From Candidatus Gastranaerophilales bacterium (lineage in GTDB: Bacteria > Cyanobacteriota > Vampirovibrionia > Gastranaerophilales > Gastranaerophilaceae), in the NCBI GenBank assembly GCA_944323955.1, contig CALUUK010000001.1, positions 248,001-312,000 on the forward strand: a stretch of 64,000 bases of DNA, written 5' to 3'. Under the pieces are notes generated by a model that was not told where the DNA came from, did not search any database, and saw only the letters and a program-made list of their open reading frames with translations. Shown here piece by piece: positions 1-9,207 of the stretch (within the stretch, counting starts at the first letter, position 1; every line of letters starts with the position of its first letter). The position numbers and the translations under genes are program-made.

Positions 1-1
1 T

Positions 2-1165
2 GCTTCTTTAACAATTTTATCCGGTATAGTATCGGGAAACTTCTCGGGATTCTGGATAGGCCTTGTAATTGTTGCACTTATGGCAGTTTCATATTTCGCA
101 AGTTTGCATATTTCATCTGATATTATGATATATTCATCAGTATTTGCATTTGGGCTGGTTGCATTTGGTTTCCTGGGTATGGGGCCTGTTACAATTGCTG
201 TTGACAGCTACGGTCCTGTAACTGACAATGCACAATCTGTTTATGAATTGTCATTAATCGAAGAAATTCCTGATGTGGCAGAAGAAATTAAAAACGAGTT
301 CGGATTTGAGCCTAATTTTGAAAATGCGAAAAAATTTCTGGAACAAAATGACGGTGCCGGAAATACATTTAAAGCAACTTCTAAGCCCGTATTAATAGGT
401 ACTGCGGTTGTCGGTGCTACGACAATGATATTTTCTTTGATTCTTGTCATTAAAGAAACATTGGGAATTGAACCTGAGGCAATATTAAATCTTTTAAATC
501 CTTATACGATTTTAGGTTTATTAATGGGCGGTGCCGTTATATACTGGTTCTCGGGTGCATCTATGCAGGCTGTTACAACAGGTGCTTACAGAGCTGTTGA
601 ATACATTGCAAAGCATATAAAACTCGGTGAATGTGATAATAAGAAAGCTAATGTAGATAATTCCAAAGAAGTTGTTAAAATATGTACGGAATATGCACAA
701 AAAGGTATGTTAAACATATTTATAGCTTTATTTGCTTTTGCGTTGGCTTTTGCATGTTTATCTGCCCCTGTCGGTGATAATGCACATCCTGTTTCATTCT
801 TCGTCAGCTATTTAATTGCTATTGCAATATTCGGTTTATTCCAGGCCGTGTTTATGGCTAATGCGGGCGGATGCTGGGATAATGCCAAGAAAATAGTTGA
901 AGTCGACTTAAATGAAAAAGGAACACCATTGCATGATGCTACTGTTGTTGGTGATACAGTTGGTGATCCGTTCAAAGATACTTCTTCGGTTGCAATGAAT
1001 CCGATTATAAAATTTACGACTTTATTCGGTCTTCTGGCAATGGAAATAGCAATTGCTCCGGCATTTAAAGAAATTGCTCCGATTGCAGGATGGGTACTGT
1101 TTATAATCGCAGTTATCTTTGTAATTCGTTCTTTCTATGCTATGAGAATCCCTACGGATAAATAA
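2..1165 (+). CDS. hppA: Membrane-bound pyrophosphatase, C-terminal part (5' end outside window)
   Basis: C-terminal ~387 residues of an ion-pumping pyrophosphatase, which couples PPi hydrolysis to cation export across the cytoplasmic membrane. The frame is open from base 2, so the gene starts upstream; the internal ATG at 80 is not the start. Seen: the motif GPVTDNAQS, a GNTFKATSK motif, the late motif GDTVGDPFKDTSS and several hydrophobic helices. In this family the Lys in GNTxKA marks K+-independent enzymes (K+-dependent ones have Ala), so a K+-independent, probably H+-pumping enzyme is inferred. The first motif (DNAQSVYELS instead of DNAGGIAEM) is divergent. A strong hairpin terminator follows the stop. 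Confidence 0.93.
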   Translation, partial: ASLTILSGIVSGNFSGFWIGLVIVALMAVSYFASLHISSDIMIYSSVFAFGLVAFGFLGMGPVTIAVDSYGPVTDNAQSVYELSLIEEIPDVAEEIKNEFGFEPNFENAKKFLEQNDGAGNTFKATSKPVLIGTAVVGATTMIFSLILVIKETLGIEPEAILNLLNPYTILGLLMGGAVIYWFSGASMQAVTTGAYRAVEYIAKHIKLGECDNKKANVDNSKEVVKICTEYAQKGMLNIFIALFAFALAFACLSAPVGDNAHPVSFFVSYLIAIAIFGLFQAVFMANAGGCWDNAKKIVEVDLNEKGTPLHDATVVGDTVGDPFKDTSSVAMNPIIKFTTLFGLLAMEIAIAPAFKEIAPIAGWVLFIIAVIFVIRSFYAMRIPTDK

Positions 1166-1180
1166 GCTGTTAACAATTCT

Positions 1181-1212
1181 AAAAAGAACCGGCTTAAACC
1201 GGTTCTTTTTTT
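1181..1212. terminator. Bidirectional rho-independent terminator
   Basis: A perfect 12-bp stem (AAAAAGAACCGG, 6-nt loop, CCGGTTCTTTTT) with T-rich tails on both strands. It lies between the convergent hppA and radical SAM genes and overlaps the stop of the latter. Confidence 0.9.
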
Positions 1213-2198
1213 AATAAATAATTATTGACTATATGCTCAACTCTTGGCCACATTGAAAGAGAAATTCCCTTCTCTTCGCATTGATTTTTAAAGTGAATGA
1301 ATAAATCTTTGTAATGAGCGGGAAGCGGAGTTTTATCTAAATCGGTAAATAATACATATTTATAATCAATAGAAAATTCTACGACAAAAATTCCGATTGA
1401 AGACATAAGTTCTATAAACTTTGTTATTTCTTCAATATTGTCATTTTTATTTTCCACCAGAATATATTTTACGTTAATACGGTCTTTATGCGGACTTTGT
1501 GCATATTTTCTTAAGTTGTTTACACAGTCGTTAAATTTATCAACTCTTTTTATCTTATAGTAAGTTTCTCTTGTTCCGCAGTCTAAAGAAGTAACCAGAG
1601 CTGCTTTATTCATATCAAGAAGGTCCTTTATAATCGGTTGATATGTAATATTATTTGTTAATATATGAAATTCTTTTATTCCGTTCTTTAAAAATTCCTG
1701 AACAACAGGTTTAAATTCTTTAAGAACGGAAATATCTCCGCCTTGTATACATGCCGTAAGATTTTCTCTGTCTAATAATTCATTTTTATATAACTGTTTT
1801 AGAAGAGGCAGAAAATCATAGTATTCAGATTTTACAGGCTTTTGTGTAATTACCCCTTTTGAATCATTCATCCTTGCACAATATGTACAACCGCAGTTGC
1901 AGGCTGTCCAGTGGCTTACGTTTATCCATTTATATGTTTTGGATATTTCATCGTTTGCCTTTTTCTCACGCAGATTAAAACAATTTTTACAAGGCAGGTT
2001 GTCTATACATCCTGATGCAAGAATATTAAGCGCATGTTCTTTTATTTTATAAAAGTAATCAAAAGAGATTTTTTCATTTTTATATTTTTCATAATAAACA
2101 GGCCCGCTCTGCCCGCTGCAGCATGAAAAAATCTTTTCATTCATGCATGATAAAACGTTGTTTAATTCATCACAAAAATAAGATTTAGTTTCTTCCAT
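1194..2198 (-). CDS. Radical SAM protein with N-terminal Cys motif (isolated paralogue)
   Basis: 334 aa. The radical SAM cluster motif CxxxCxxC is seen as CNCGCTYC (C100, C104, C107), followed by a (beta/alpha)-type core with a GGD glycine motif. Before the core are C9, C26-C27 and C70xxC73, a four-cysteine arrangement shared with the three tandem paralogues at 21.7-24.7 kb. That pattern resembles the auxiliary [4Fe-4S] site of SPASM/twitch domains, but those normally follow the core. Substrate unknown. It lies 70 bp downstream of the pentapeptide-repeat gene on the same strand, with no terminator between, so co-transcription is possible. Radical SAM assignment is secure; the reaction is not. 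Confidence 0.85.
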   Translation of the reverse strand: MEETKSYFCDELNNVLSCMNEKIFSCCSGQSGPVYYEKYKNEKISFDYFYKIKEHALNILASGCIDNLPCKNCFNLREKKANDEISKTYKWINVSHWTACNCGCTYCARMNDSKGVITQKPVKSEYYDFLPLLKQLYKNELLDRENLTACIQGGDISVLKEFKPVVQEFLKNGIKEFHILTNNITYQPIIKDLLDMNKAALVTSLDCGTRETYYKIKRVDKFNDCVNNLRKYAQSPHKDRINVKYILVENKNDNIEEITKFIELMSSIGIFVVEFSIDYKYVLFTDLDKTPLPAHYKDLFIHFKNQCEEKGISLSMWPRVEHIVNNYLLKKEPV

Positions 2199-2268
2199 AT
2201 AAACCCGTATTTGACTTTCTAACGCAAAATTATATTAATAAGTGATAATAAAAGCCGTAAACCCCGGA

Positions 2269-2790
2269 TTAATAATCCGAAACTTCGCTTTCTTCTTCAT
2301 CATCGTTATCATTTTTTGAGTAATTTGTATCAAAATCATCGGGCAAAAGGTCATTATCCGGCCATATGGTTGTTTCATCGGCACGTGTTGCAGATAAGTT
2401 AATACTGGCTGAGAAATCCGAATCTGAAAGCTCGGCTTCTTTGACTATGCATCCTGCCATATCTGCATCGGTAAAATTACAATAATTTACTGTTGCATAG
2501 CTAAAATCCGTACCGTTTAATATACTTTCGGAGAAATCACACTCAACAACATTTGCTCTTGTAAAATCGGTTGCATTTAAATCAGCACCTGAAAAATTTA
2601 CATTTGAAAGATGAGAATCCGTAAACGTTGTACCCGCAAGTTCTGTGTTTGAAAAATCAATTTCTTCAAGCTGAACATTGGAAAAATCCAATTCGGTCAA
2701 ATCAAGTTCATCATCTATTGTTTTTTTGTATTTATTGTATTCTTCCGGTTCTTTTAAAATAAGTTCTACAAGTTCTTCTTTTGAATACAT
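2269..2790 (-). CDS. Pentapeptide repeat protein
   Basis: About 173 aa. The centre is a run of pentapeptide repeats of the A/S/T-D/N-F/L-x-x type (LDFSN, IDFSN, VNFSG, ADLNA, TDFTR, CDFSE, TDFSY, CNFTD), expected to form a right-handed quadrilateral beta-helix. The C-terminus is very acidic (DNDDEEESE). The start at 2790 is preferred over an ATG at 2811 because GAGGAG (2798-2803) lies 7 nt upstream of it; the longer form would add seven residues. No signal peptide, so probably cytosolic. Function cannot be predicted: family members range from gyrase-protecting proteins to scaffolds. Confidence 0.85.
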   Translation of the reverse strand: MYSKEELVELILKEPEEYNKYKKTIDDELDLTELDFSNVQLEEIDFSNTELAGTTFTDSHLSNVNFSGADLNATDFTRANVVECDFSESILNGTDFSYATVNYCNFTDADMAGCIVKEAELSDSDFSASINLSATRADETTIWPDNDLLPDDFDTNYSKNDNDDEEESEVSDY

Positions 2791-3002
2791 TATTTTCTCC
2801 TCAATATTCATATCTTAAAAACATTAACTTTAATGCTATTCCACAATTAATAATATTTATAACATGTTTATAATCTTATTTTCTTTAATTTTCATATAAA
2901 GTCAATACATTTTGTTAATATTTTTTTATAAAACAGGCAATTTTCGGTTCCAAAAAGTTTTTATATTATCATAGGGTGGTTTTTTAGTAAGGTATTTTTT
3001 TA

Positions 3003-3800
3003 GTGAAGGTAAATAGTGACGCTGAAAAATTAAATATGAAGGTTTCTTCAATTGAAAGAAATAAAGTTCTTTATGCGTCTCAGGCTGCTTTTGTGAACGG
3101 ACATAAAGATTATTTCAGCAAAGGGAATTCTTCCGTTCCTTTACAAAAGATAGGTGCCTCAACACCGTTATTATACCTTTCTCATAATCCTAAATTATTA
3201 TTAAAAACGTATTTAAATCCTTTTTCAATTAATAAAATGGCTGAATCCAATCCCAGAGTAAAAGAGTTATTGGCTGAAAACGGAATAGAATATAATGTAA
3301 ACGTTAAAAATATTTCAGGTATTTTAAACACACATCTTACTACAACAACTGCGTATGCACTTCAAATTGCAGACAGCATGAAATTAAGTCAGTATGAAAA
3401 ACAGGTACTTGAACAGGCTTGTATTTTCCATGATTTCGGAAAAGTATTGATTCCTTCGGAAATATTAAATAAACCCGGTTTTTTAACATTAGAAGAAAAA
3501 GAAATAATGAATTTGCATTCTGATTTGGGATATGAATTATTATCTCAAACAGGATTAAACAAAAGAGTGTTGGAACTTGTAAAAAATCACCACAATCCGC
3601 CTGCAGATGATGTACTTGCACAGATACTGTCTGTTGCTGATATGTATTCGGCGCTAAGAGAAGTAAGATGCTACAAAAAGCCTCTTACCAACAAAGATGC
3701 AATTGAAATCTTAGACCAAAAAGCCCAAAACGGCGAAGTAAGTACAGAAGTTGTTGAAGCATTAAAAGCATCCGTACCTGCGGAATTGTGTGCAGTATAA
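3003..3800 (+). CDS. HD-domain phosphohydrolase, HD-GYP-like without GYP
   Basis: 265 aa with a C-terminal HD domain. Seen: a first His in LNTHLTTT, the HDFGK metal motif near residue 143, a NLHSDLGYELL helix, the NHHNPP pair and an ADMYSALREVRCY segment matching the VADxYDALTSxRxY signature of HD-GYP proteins. The DGxGYP loop that should follow HHE is missing. HD-GYP proteins hydrolyse cyclic di-GMP; without the loop the substrate is uncertain. The N-terminal ~95 residues match nothing I recognise. The GTG start is weakly supported (AAGG upstream); an in-frame ATG at 3036 is an alternative. Monocistronic, with its own terminator. Confidence 0.75.
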   Translation: MKVNSDAEKLNMKVSSIERNKVLYASQAAFVNGHKDYFSKGNSSVPLQKIGASTPLLYLSHNPKLLLKTYLNPFSINKMAESNPRVKELLAENGIEYNVNVKNISGILNTHLTTTTAYALQIADSMKLSQYEKQVLEQACIFHDFGKVLIPSEILNKPGFLTLEEKEIMNLHSDLGYELLSQTGLNKRVLELVKNHHNPPADDVLAQILSVADMYSALREVRCYKKPLTNKDAIEILDQKAQNGEVSTEVVEALKASVPAELCAV

Positions 3801-3829
3801 AAAAGAACCCGATATTATCGGGTTCTTTT
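3801..3829. terminator. Rho-independent terminator after the HD gene / rpmB
   Basis: Perfect 12-bp stem AAAAGAACCCGA, 5-nt loop, TCGGGTTCTTTT, usable from both strands between convergent genes. Confidence 0.9.
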
Positions 3830-3845
3830 AATTTCTGTTTAATGC

Positions 3846-4037
3846 TTATACAGCTCTTTGAACTTTTCCGGCTTTTAAGCAGGATGTACAAACTTTTATT
3901 CTTTTAACTGTTCCGTTTTCAATAACTTTTACAGACTGAAGGTTCGGACTTTGTCTGTATACATGATGTTTATGAGAGAATGAAAGTTTTGCTGCTTTCA
4001 ATTGTTTTTTACCGCATACTGCGCATTCGACTGACAT
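3846..4037 (-). CDS. rpmB: 50S ribosomal protein L28
   Basis: 63 aa, full length for bL28. Starts MSVECAVCGK; conserved features are the HKHHVYRQSPN basic segment and the VKVCTSCLKAG end. It is the zinc-binding (C+) form: C5/C8 and C50/C53 form a four-cysteine site. It binds 23S rRNA near the E site of the large subunit. AAAGG lies upstream of the ATG, and a good sigma-70 promoter is in the divergent region shared with dgt. Confidence 0.97.
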   Translation of the reverse strand: MSVECAVCGKKQLKAAKLSFSHKHHVYRQSPNLQSVKVIENGTVKRIKVCTSCLKAGKVQRAV

Positions 4038-4071
4038 TTTATTTTCCTTTCAAGAATTCTTATATAGCCTG

Positions 4072-4100
4072 ATAATATATAAAAAAAAACTATTTATCAA
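4072..4100 (-). promoter_or_regulatory. Sigma-70-type promoter for rpmB
   Basis: On the minus strand TTGATA (4095-4100), 17-nt spacer, TATTAT (4072-4077), about 35 nt upstream of the rpmB start. Confidence 0.65.
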
Positions 4101-4194
4101 GTCTTATTTTAATATTATATTAAATAATTTAAACAAAATATTGAAAAAACTTAGTAACGGGCTGTTTTTGGAATAAAATATAAATGGAGTATTT

Positions 4195-5238
4195 ATGCAA
4201 AAAACTTTTCAAACAGTCAGAGAAAAAATAGAAGCACGGGAACATTTATTTCTGTCGGAATATGCTTCTAAAAGTTCGGAAACGAAAGGACGAAAAAAAT
4301 ACGAACAGCCATGTTCTTTAAGAACCGAATATCAAAGGGATCGTGACAGAATACTTCATTCAAAGGCATTCAGGCGTTTAAAGCATAAAACGCAGGTTTT
4401 CTTTTCACCGTTTGATGACCATTTCAGAACGCGCATGACGCATACGCTTGAAGTTTCTCAAATAGCAAGAACTATTTCACGCGCACTTGATTTAAATGAA
4501 GATTTAACAGAAGCAATAGCTCTGGGGCATGATTTGGGACATACTCCTTTCGGTCACAGCGGTGAAAGAGTTCTTAATGAGATTATGCCCGGCGGTTACC
4601 GTCATAATGAACAAAGTGTACGTGTTGTGGAATTTATTGAAAACTTGAATCTGACAGCAGAAACTTTGGACGGAATTTTAAACCATTCATATCAATGCAT
4701 GCCATCGACGTCAGAAGGGCAGGTTGTAAGATTATCGGATAAAATTGCATATATAAATCATGATATTCAAGATGCTCTAAGAGCCGGAATAATCAAAACG
4801 GATGATATTCCTTCAGAAAGTGTTAAATATTTCTCTACAACAAATAGAATAAGGCTTACAAAAATCGTTGAGGATATTGTCGAAACTTCTGCCGGAAAAT
4901 CTGAAATTACAATGTCAGAAGAATGTTTCAGACAGTTTTCAAATTTACGGAAATGGATGTTTGAACATGTATATGATAATTCTCCCGCGAAATTAGCTGA
5001 GGATAAGGCCCAAAATGTAGTAAGAAGAGTTTTTGAATATTATTGTGATGAACTTTCAAAAAAATATAAGAATTCTTCAAATAATGAAATAATGCAAACT
5101 GCTTGTGATTATGTCTCCGGCATGACAGACAGATATGTGTTATTTAAATTTGAAGAAAATTTCCTTCCGGCTCCTTTAATAAAAGAAAACGGTGACGGCT
5201 TTTTGTTTAAATTGGCGGAAATGAACGGGCTGAAATAA
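4195..5238 (+). CDS. dgt: Deoxyguanosinetriphosphate triphosphohydrolase-like protein
   Basis: 347 aa HD-superfamily nucleotidase that cleaves dGTP (and probably other dNTPs) to the nucleoside and tripolyphosphate. Seen: the N-terminal RDRDRILHSKAFRRL signature, metal-binding H83 (MTHTLEVS) and the H112-D113 pair in GHDLGHTPFGH, with conserved H116 and H121. The length fits the shorter Dgt-like class. GGAG precedes the ATG. It ends 2 nt before dnaG and is first gene of a dgt-dnaG-rpoD operon, which places dNTP control beside replication initiation. Confidence 0.95.
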   Translation: MQKTFQTVREKIEAREHLFLSEYASKSSETKGRKKYEQPCSLRTEYQRDRDRILHSKAFRRLKHKTQVFFSPFDDHFRTRMTHTLEVSQIARTISRALDLNEDLTEAIALGHDLGHTPFGHSGERVLNEIMPGGYRHNEQSVRVVEFIENLNLTAETLDGILNHSYQCMPSTSEGQVVRLSDKIAYINHDIQDALRAGIIKTDDIPSESVKYFSTTNRIRLTKIVEDIVETSAGKSEITMSEECFRQFSNLRKWMFEHVYDNSPAKLAEDKAQNVVRRVFEYYCDELSKKYKNSSNNEIMQTACDYVSGMTDRYVLFKFEENFLPAPLIKENGDGFLFKLAEMNGLK

Positions 5239-5240
5239 TA

Positions 5241-7127
5241 ATGACAAATAAAACATACAGTGAAGCTATAGATGAAATACGTTCGCGTCTTGATATACTT
5301 GACGTTGTTCAATCCCGAGTGGTTTTAAAGAAAAAAGGCCAGAACTACTGGGGCTGTTGCCCTTTTCATAATGAAAAAACACCTTCTTTTTGCGTAAATG
5401 TTCAAAAAGGCATTTTTAAATGTTTCGGATGCGGAGAAGGCGGGGATGCGATAACGTTTTTGATGAAAATAAACAATCAGTCTTTTTCGGAAGTCATAAA
5501 AGATTTGGCAAAAGAATTCGGTATTGAACTTCCTTCTTCAAGCGGAAACACAAAGCAGCATAGTGAAGAAAAAGAAAAAATTAAAAATCTTATGCAAAAA
5601 GCATGTGATTATTATCATAATAATCTAAAAACCATGCCTGAGGCAAAGAGAGCACTTGATTATCTCCATCAAAGAGGCATAACTGACGAAATTATCAACG
5701 AGTATAAATTGGGATATTCGCCAAAAGGCTATAGCGAACTTCAAAAAAAGTTTAAAGCCGATTATACTCCGGATATAATGGAAAAAGCCGGACTAATATT
5801 GAAGACCGAAAAGGGAGATGTTGTAGATCGTTTCAGGCACAGAATTATGATTCCGATAAAAGATGAGAAATCATCAGTTATTGCCTTTGGGGCAAGAGCC
5901 ATAGAACCCGAACAAAATCCGAAATATTTAAATTCACCCGATACCTATCTTTATAATAAAAGCCGTATATTATACGGTATAGATGTTGCAAAGAATAAAA
6001 TGATAGAAGAAGACTTTGTGGTTATAATGGAAGGCTATTTTGATGTTATATCGGCCCAGGCTGCAGGTTTAAAAAATGCTGTTGCTTCTTGCGGAACCGC
6101 ACTCACCGTTGATCATATAAAATTAATTGCAAAGTATTCCAAATCAAGAAAAATATATTTGTCCTTTGATACGGATGCCGCAGGGCTAAAAGCGACAAAA
6201 CGCAGTACTGATGTTATAAAAGAAGCGTTTCAGGGGCTTGGCAATGTCAAGATTTTTGATCAGACATATTCATCTTTAAATGATGAAAAATATACTTGTG
6301 AAATACGTGTAATTGCACCGTTTGACAGTAAAGACCCCGATGAATATATCCGTGAATACGGTATTGAACAGTATAAAAAATATATAAAACAGGCTCCGCT
6401 GCTTTTGGATTTTGAAATTGAGCAAATATTAAAAGATTATAAAAATGATTTTTCTCCTACGGATAAACTGCAAATGTTGAAAAAAATCATGCCTTTAATC
6501 GAGGAAATTCCTAATAATATAGTTCAAAATGAATATATAAAACTTGTTTCCGACAGAATTGATATTGACGAACAGGCTATGATTAGGGAGGTTAACAAGT
6601 CCAGAATGACTAAAACCTATACAGAGAGTGCTCAAACAAGAATTGTAACAAAATCTTCAAATATTTCTGAAAAAGCACAAAAAAATTTATTAAGTTTGTT
6701 TTTAACCGGTGGAAGTAATTCAGACATATATTACCTCAAAGAAGCTATAAAGAATGTTAAATTTATAGATAAAAATTTAATTATTATTAAAGATGCAATT
6801 GACAAATTGTCATGTGAGATAAATAATGATGTGGATAAACTAATACAGACCCTGTATATTCAATTTGCGGATAATAATGAGTTAAAGGATATAATAACAG
6901 ATTTAATATATATAGCCGACAGCTTTAAAAACCTAACGGAACGGGATTTTAAGGCAGCAGTGAGAGATAATACGAATTGCCTTCAAAAATGTCAATTTAA
7001 TCGTGAGAAGGATGAAATTATATCAAAGTATAAGTATCTGAATGATGATGATGTTGAATCAATGCAATATCAGATGCAGCTAAGAGAAAGACTTAGAAAT
7101 AATCAAAGAATCGGAGAATATAGCTAA
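5241..7127 (+). CDS. dnaG: DNA primase
   Basis: 628 aa; makes RNA primers for the replication fork. Domains in order: CHC2 zinc-binding domain (C40, H43, C61, C64 in [13 protein letters not shown] and KCFGCG), the RNA-polymerase core starting near residue 125, a TOPRIM fold with the acidic motif MEGYFDV and SFDTDAAG around residues 263-315, and a C-terminal helicase-interacting region from about residue 450. Length is typical. The stop shares one base with the rpoD start (TAATG), so the two are translationally coupled, as in the macromolecular-synthesis operon of many bacteria. Confidence 0.97.
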   Translation: MTNKTYSEAIDEIRSRLDILDVVQSRVVLKKKGQNYWGCCPFHNEKTPSFCVNVQKGIFKCFGCGEGGDAITFLMKINNQSFSEVIKDLAKEFGIELPSSSGNTKQHSEEKEKIKNLMQKACDYYHNNLKTMPEAKRALDYLHQRGITDEIINEYKLGYSPKGYSELQKKFKADYTPDIMEKAGLILKTEKGDVVDRFRHRIMIPIKDEKSSVIAFGARAIEPEQNPKYLNSPDTYLYNKSRILYGIDVAKNKMIEEDFVVIMEGYFDVISAQAAGLKNAVASCGTALTVDHIKLIAKYSKSRKIYLSFDTDAAGLKATKRSTDVIKEAFQGLGNVKIFDQTYSSLNDEKYTCEIRVIAPFDSKDPDEYIREYGIEQYKKYIKQAPLLLDFEIEQILKDYKNDFSPTDKLQMLKKIMPLIEEIPNNIVQNEYIKLVSDRIDIDEQAMIREVNKSRMTKTYTESAQTRIVTKSSNISEKAQKNLLSLFLTGGSNSDIYYLKEAIKNVKFIDKNLIIIKDAIDKLSCEINNDVDKLIQTLYIQFADNNELKDIITDLIYIADSFKNLTERDFKAAVRDNTNCLQKCQFNREKDEIISKYKYLNDDDVESMQYQMQLRERLRNNQRIGEYS

Positions 7128-8236
7128 TGAGCAAAAAGAAAATGTCAGATTTGTCCGTTGTAGGGATATTAGATGAAGAAACAATGGAAACGGAACCTGC
7201 CGAAACTTCGGGAATTATTCTGATGACAGAGCCTGAAACAATTAGCCGTGACGGTATGGATGTTATTATTAATTCAGAAAGAAATAAAATCATTGATACT
7301 ATGGAAAATGAAGATCTTTTCTCCACTGATATCACTGATGAACCGGAAGAGGATGATGAAACTAATTTCAGCGATGCGCTTCTTACAAAAGGAGTTTCTT
7401 TCGATGACCCCGTCAGAACTTATCTAAGAGAAATCGGACGTATAAAACTTTTAACTGCAGATCAGGAAATTGATCTCGCAAAGAAAATCATACAAGGCGG
7501 TAATGCAGGCGTTATTGCAAAAAGAAAACTGGTTCAGGCAAACTTAAGACTTGTAGTAAGTATTGCTAAAAAGTACGTCGGACGCGGTATGTTATTCCTG
7601 GATTTAATCCAGGAAGGAAACCTCGGTTTGATTAGAGCTGCAGAAAAATTTGACCATGAAAGAGGATATAAATTCTCTACATATGCAACCTGGTGGATAA
7701 GACAGGCTATTACACGTGCTATTGCCGATCAGGCAAGAACAATAAGAATACCTGTTCATATGGTTGAAACAATTAATAAACTTAAGAAGATTACAAGAAA
7801 ATTAGCTCAGGAACTTTCAAGAAAACCCACGGAAGAAGAACTTTCAGTTGAAATGGGAATTTCTGTTTCCAAATTAAGAGAAATAATTAAAGTAGCACAA
7901 GAACCTTTGTCTTTAGAAACGCCTATTGGTAAAGAAGAAGATTCACGTCTGGGTGATTTTATTGAAGACAAAGATGCGGATGCTCCCGTTAAAACAGTAG
8001 CACAAGAGCTTTTAAGAGAAGATCTTGCAGAAGTATTAAGCGGTTTATCTCCAAGAGAAAGAGATGTACTTCGTTTGAGATTCGGTATGGATGACGGCAG
8101 ACAAAGAACACTTGAAGAAGTCGGACAATTATTCGGTGTAACAAGAGAAAGAATAAGACAAATTGAGGCAAAGGCTTTAAGAAAATTAAGACATCCTAAC
8201 AGAAGTAAACGATTAAAAGAATATATTGAAGTATAA
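7127..8236 (+). CDS. rpoD: Primary RNA polymerase sigma factor (sigma-70 / SigA)
   Basis: 369 aa. Region 1.2 ([17 protein letters not shown]), region 2 ([27 protein letters not shown] for -10 recognition), region 3 and region 4 with the helix-turn-helix [20 protein letters not shown] are all intact. The short acidic N-terminus (about 95 residues) replaces a full region 1.1. The C-terminal [10 protein letters not shown] resembles cyanobacterial SigA, one basis for the lineage guess. As the principal sigma factor it should recognise the TTGnnn-17-TAnnnT promoters seen throughout the window. Last gene of the dgt-dnaG-rpoD operon. Confidence 0.97.
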   Translation: MSKKKMSDLSVVGILDEETMETEPAETSGIILMTEPETISRDGMDVIINSERNKIIDTMENEDLFSTDITDEPEEDDETNFSDALLTKGVSFDDPVRTYLREIGRIKLLTADQEIDLAKKIIQGGNAGVIAKRKLVQANLRLVVSIAKKYVGRGMLFLDLIQEGNLGLIRAAEKFDHERGYKFSTYATWWIRQAITRAIADQARTIRIPVHMVETINKLKKITRKLAQELSRKPTEEELSVEMGISVSKLREIIKVAQEPLSLETPIGKEEDSRLGDFIEDKDADAPVKTVAQELLREDLAEVLSGLSPRERDVLRLRFGMDDGRQRTLEEVGQLFGVTRERIRQIEAKALRKLRHPNRSKRLKEYIEV

Positions 8237-8249
8237 CTTCAGTTTAATA

Positions 8250-8289
8250 AAATAAAGAAGGAACATTTTTATATGTTCCTTCTTTATTT
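8250..8289. terminator. Terminator between rpoD and ftsX
   Basis: Perfect 17-bp stem (AAATAAAGAAGGAACAT / ATGTTCCTTCTTTATTT) with a 6-nt loop, T-rich on both strands, separating the convergent operons. Confidence 0.9.
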
Positions 8290-8301
8290 GTATAGTATTT
8301 T

Positions 8302-9207
8302 TTATACTTGCAAGTGTTTCTTTATGGAAAGAAGACTTCCGCCTGCACTAAAGAATATAGCTATTACAAATATGCAAAAGACGACAACTTGAAGTGCAAA
8401 ATCAGAGGACGGTACATTGAAAAAGTTATTTAATTTTTCAAGTCCGCTTTGTACAGTATTTAAAGGCAATAGTGAAATCATAGCGCCCGTGAACCCGTAA
8501 AATGCACCTTGAAGGATTAGTGGTATTTTGATATACCAGTTGCTTACACCCATTAAACGCATAATTTCTATTTCATCTTTTCTTGATTGGATAACAAGCT
8601 GAATTGTGCAGTTTATGATGATTATTGTTAAAAGAGCCGTGGCAATAAGAACAAATACGGTTACGGTATTATAAACGGTATTTAAATTTTGAAGTTTTCT
8701 TGCATACTCCTGGGCATAATTCATACTTTCAATACCCTGAAGTTTCTTCACAGTATCACAAACGCTGAGGATGTTTTTCGGGTCGTCAACGGTAACATGC
8801 AAAGTATCAGGAAGCGGATTTTCCATGCCCGTTACATCCATATTATTGTTCATTTCTTCCCAGGCTTCTTCTTTTGTTTTAATTGTTACTTTTTTGACGT
8901 GTTCAAGTTCTTTAATTCTTGATGCCATATGCACTGGGTCTGTTTTTTGTTTTAGATATACGGAAATTTCAAATGTATCTCCGAGATTATCAACATATGA
9001 ACTAAGGGAAAAACTTGTTCTGAATAAAGCTCCGAATATGGTTAAAATTGCTGCAATTGCAGCAATAATTGCTATATTAAGCAGCCCTGTTCTTTTAATT
9101 CCGTAAACGGTTTCCATTGCAATTCTGTACATAATTCTTACAGAAGAAATATGTCTTTGCGGAATGTGTCTTTTTACTGTATCTTTTATCTGGCTTTTTT
9201 TACTCAT
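8302..9207 (-). CDS. ftsX: Cell division protein FtsX
   Basis: 301 aa from the preferred start. Permease-like partner of FtsE; in other bacteria the complex activates peptidoglycan hydrolases at the septum. Seen: N-terminal cytoplasmic segment, first membrane helix (LLNIAIIAAIAAILTIFG), a ~110-residue extracytoplasmic domain with the conserved FEISVYLK opening, then three membrane helices and the motif EIEIMRLMGVSNWYI. The start at 9207 (MSKKS) has AGG close upstream and overlaps ftsE by 8 nt; an ATG at 9225 would give a 26-nt overlap. Confidence 0.93.
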   Translation of the reverse strand: MSKKSQIKDTVKRHIPQRHISSVRIMYRIAMETVYGIKRTGLLNIAIIAAIAAILTIFGALFRTSFSLSSYVDNLGDTFEISVYLKQKTDPVHMASRIKELEHVKKVTIKTKEEAWEEMNNNMDVTGMENPLPDTLHVTVDDPKNILSVCDTVKKLQGIESMNYAQEYARKLQNLNTVYNTVTVFVLIATALLTIIIINCTIQLVIQSRKDEIEIMRLMGVSNWYIKIPLILQGAFYGFTGAMISLLPLNTVQSGLEKLNNFFNVPSSDFALQVVVFCIFVIAIFFSAGGSLLSIKKHLQV

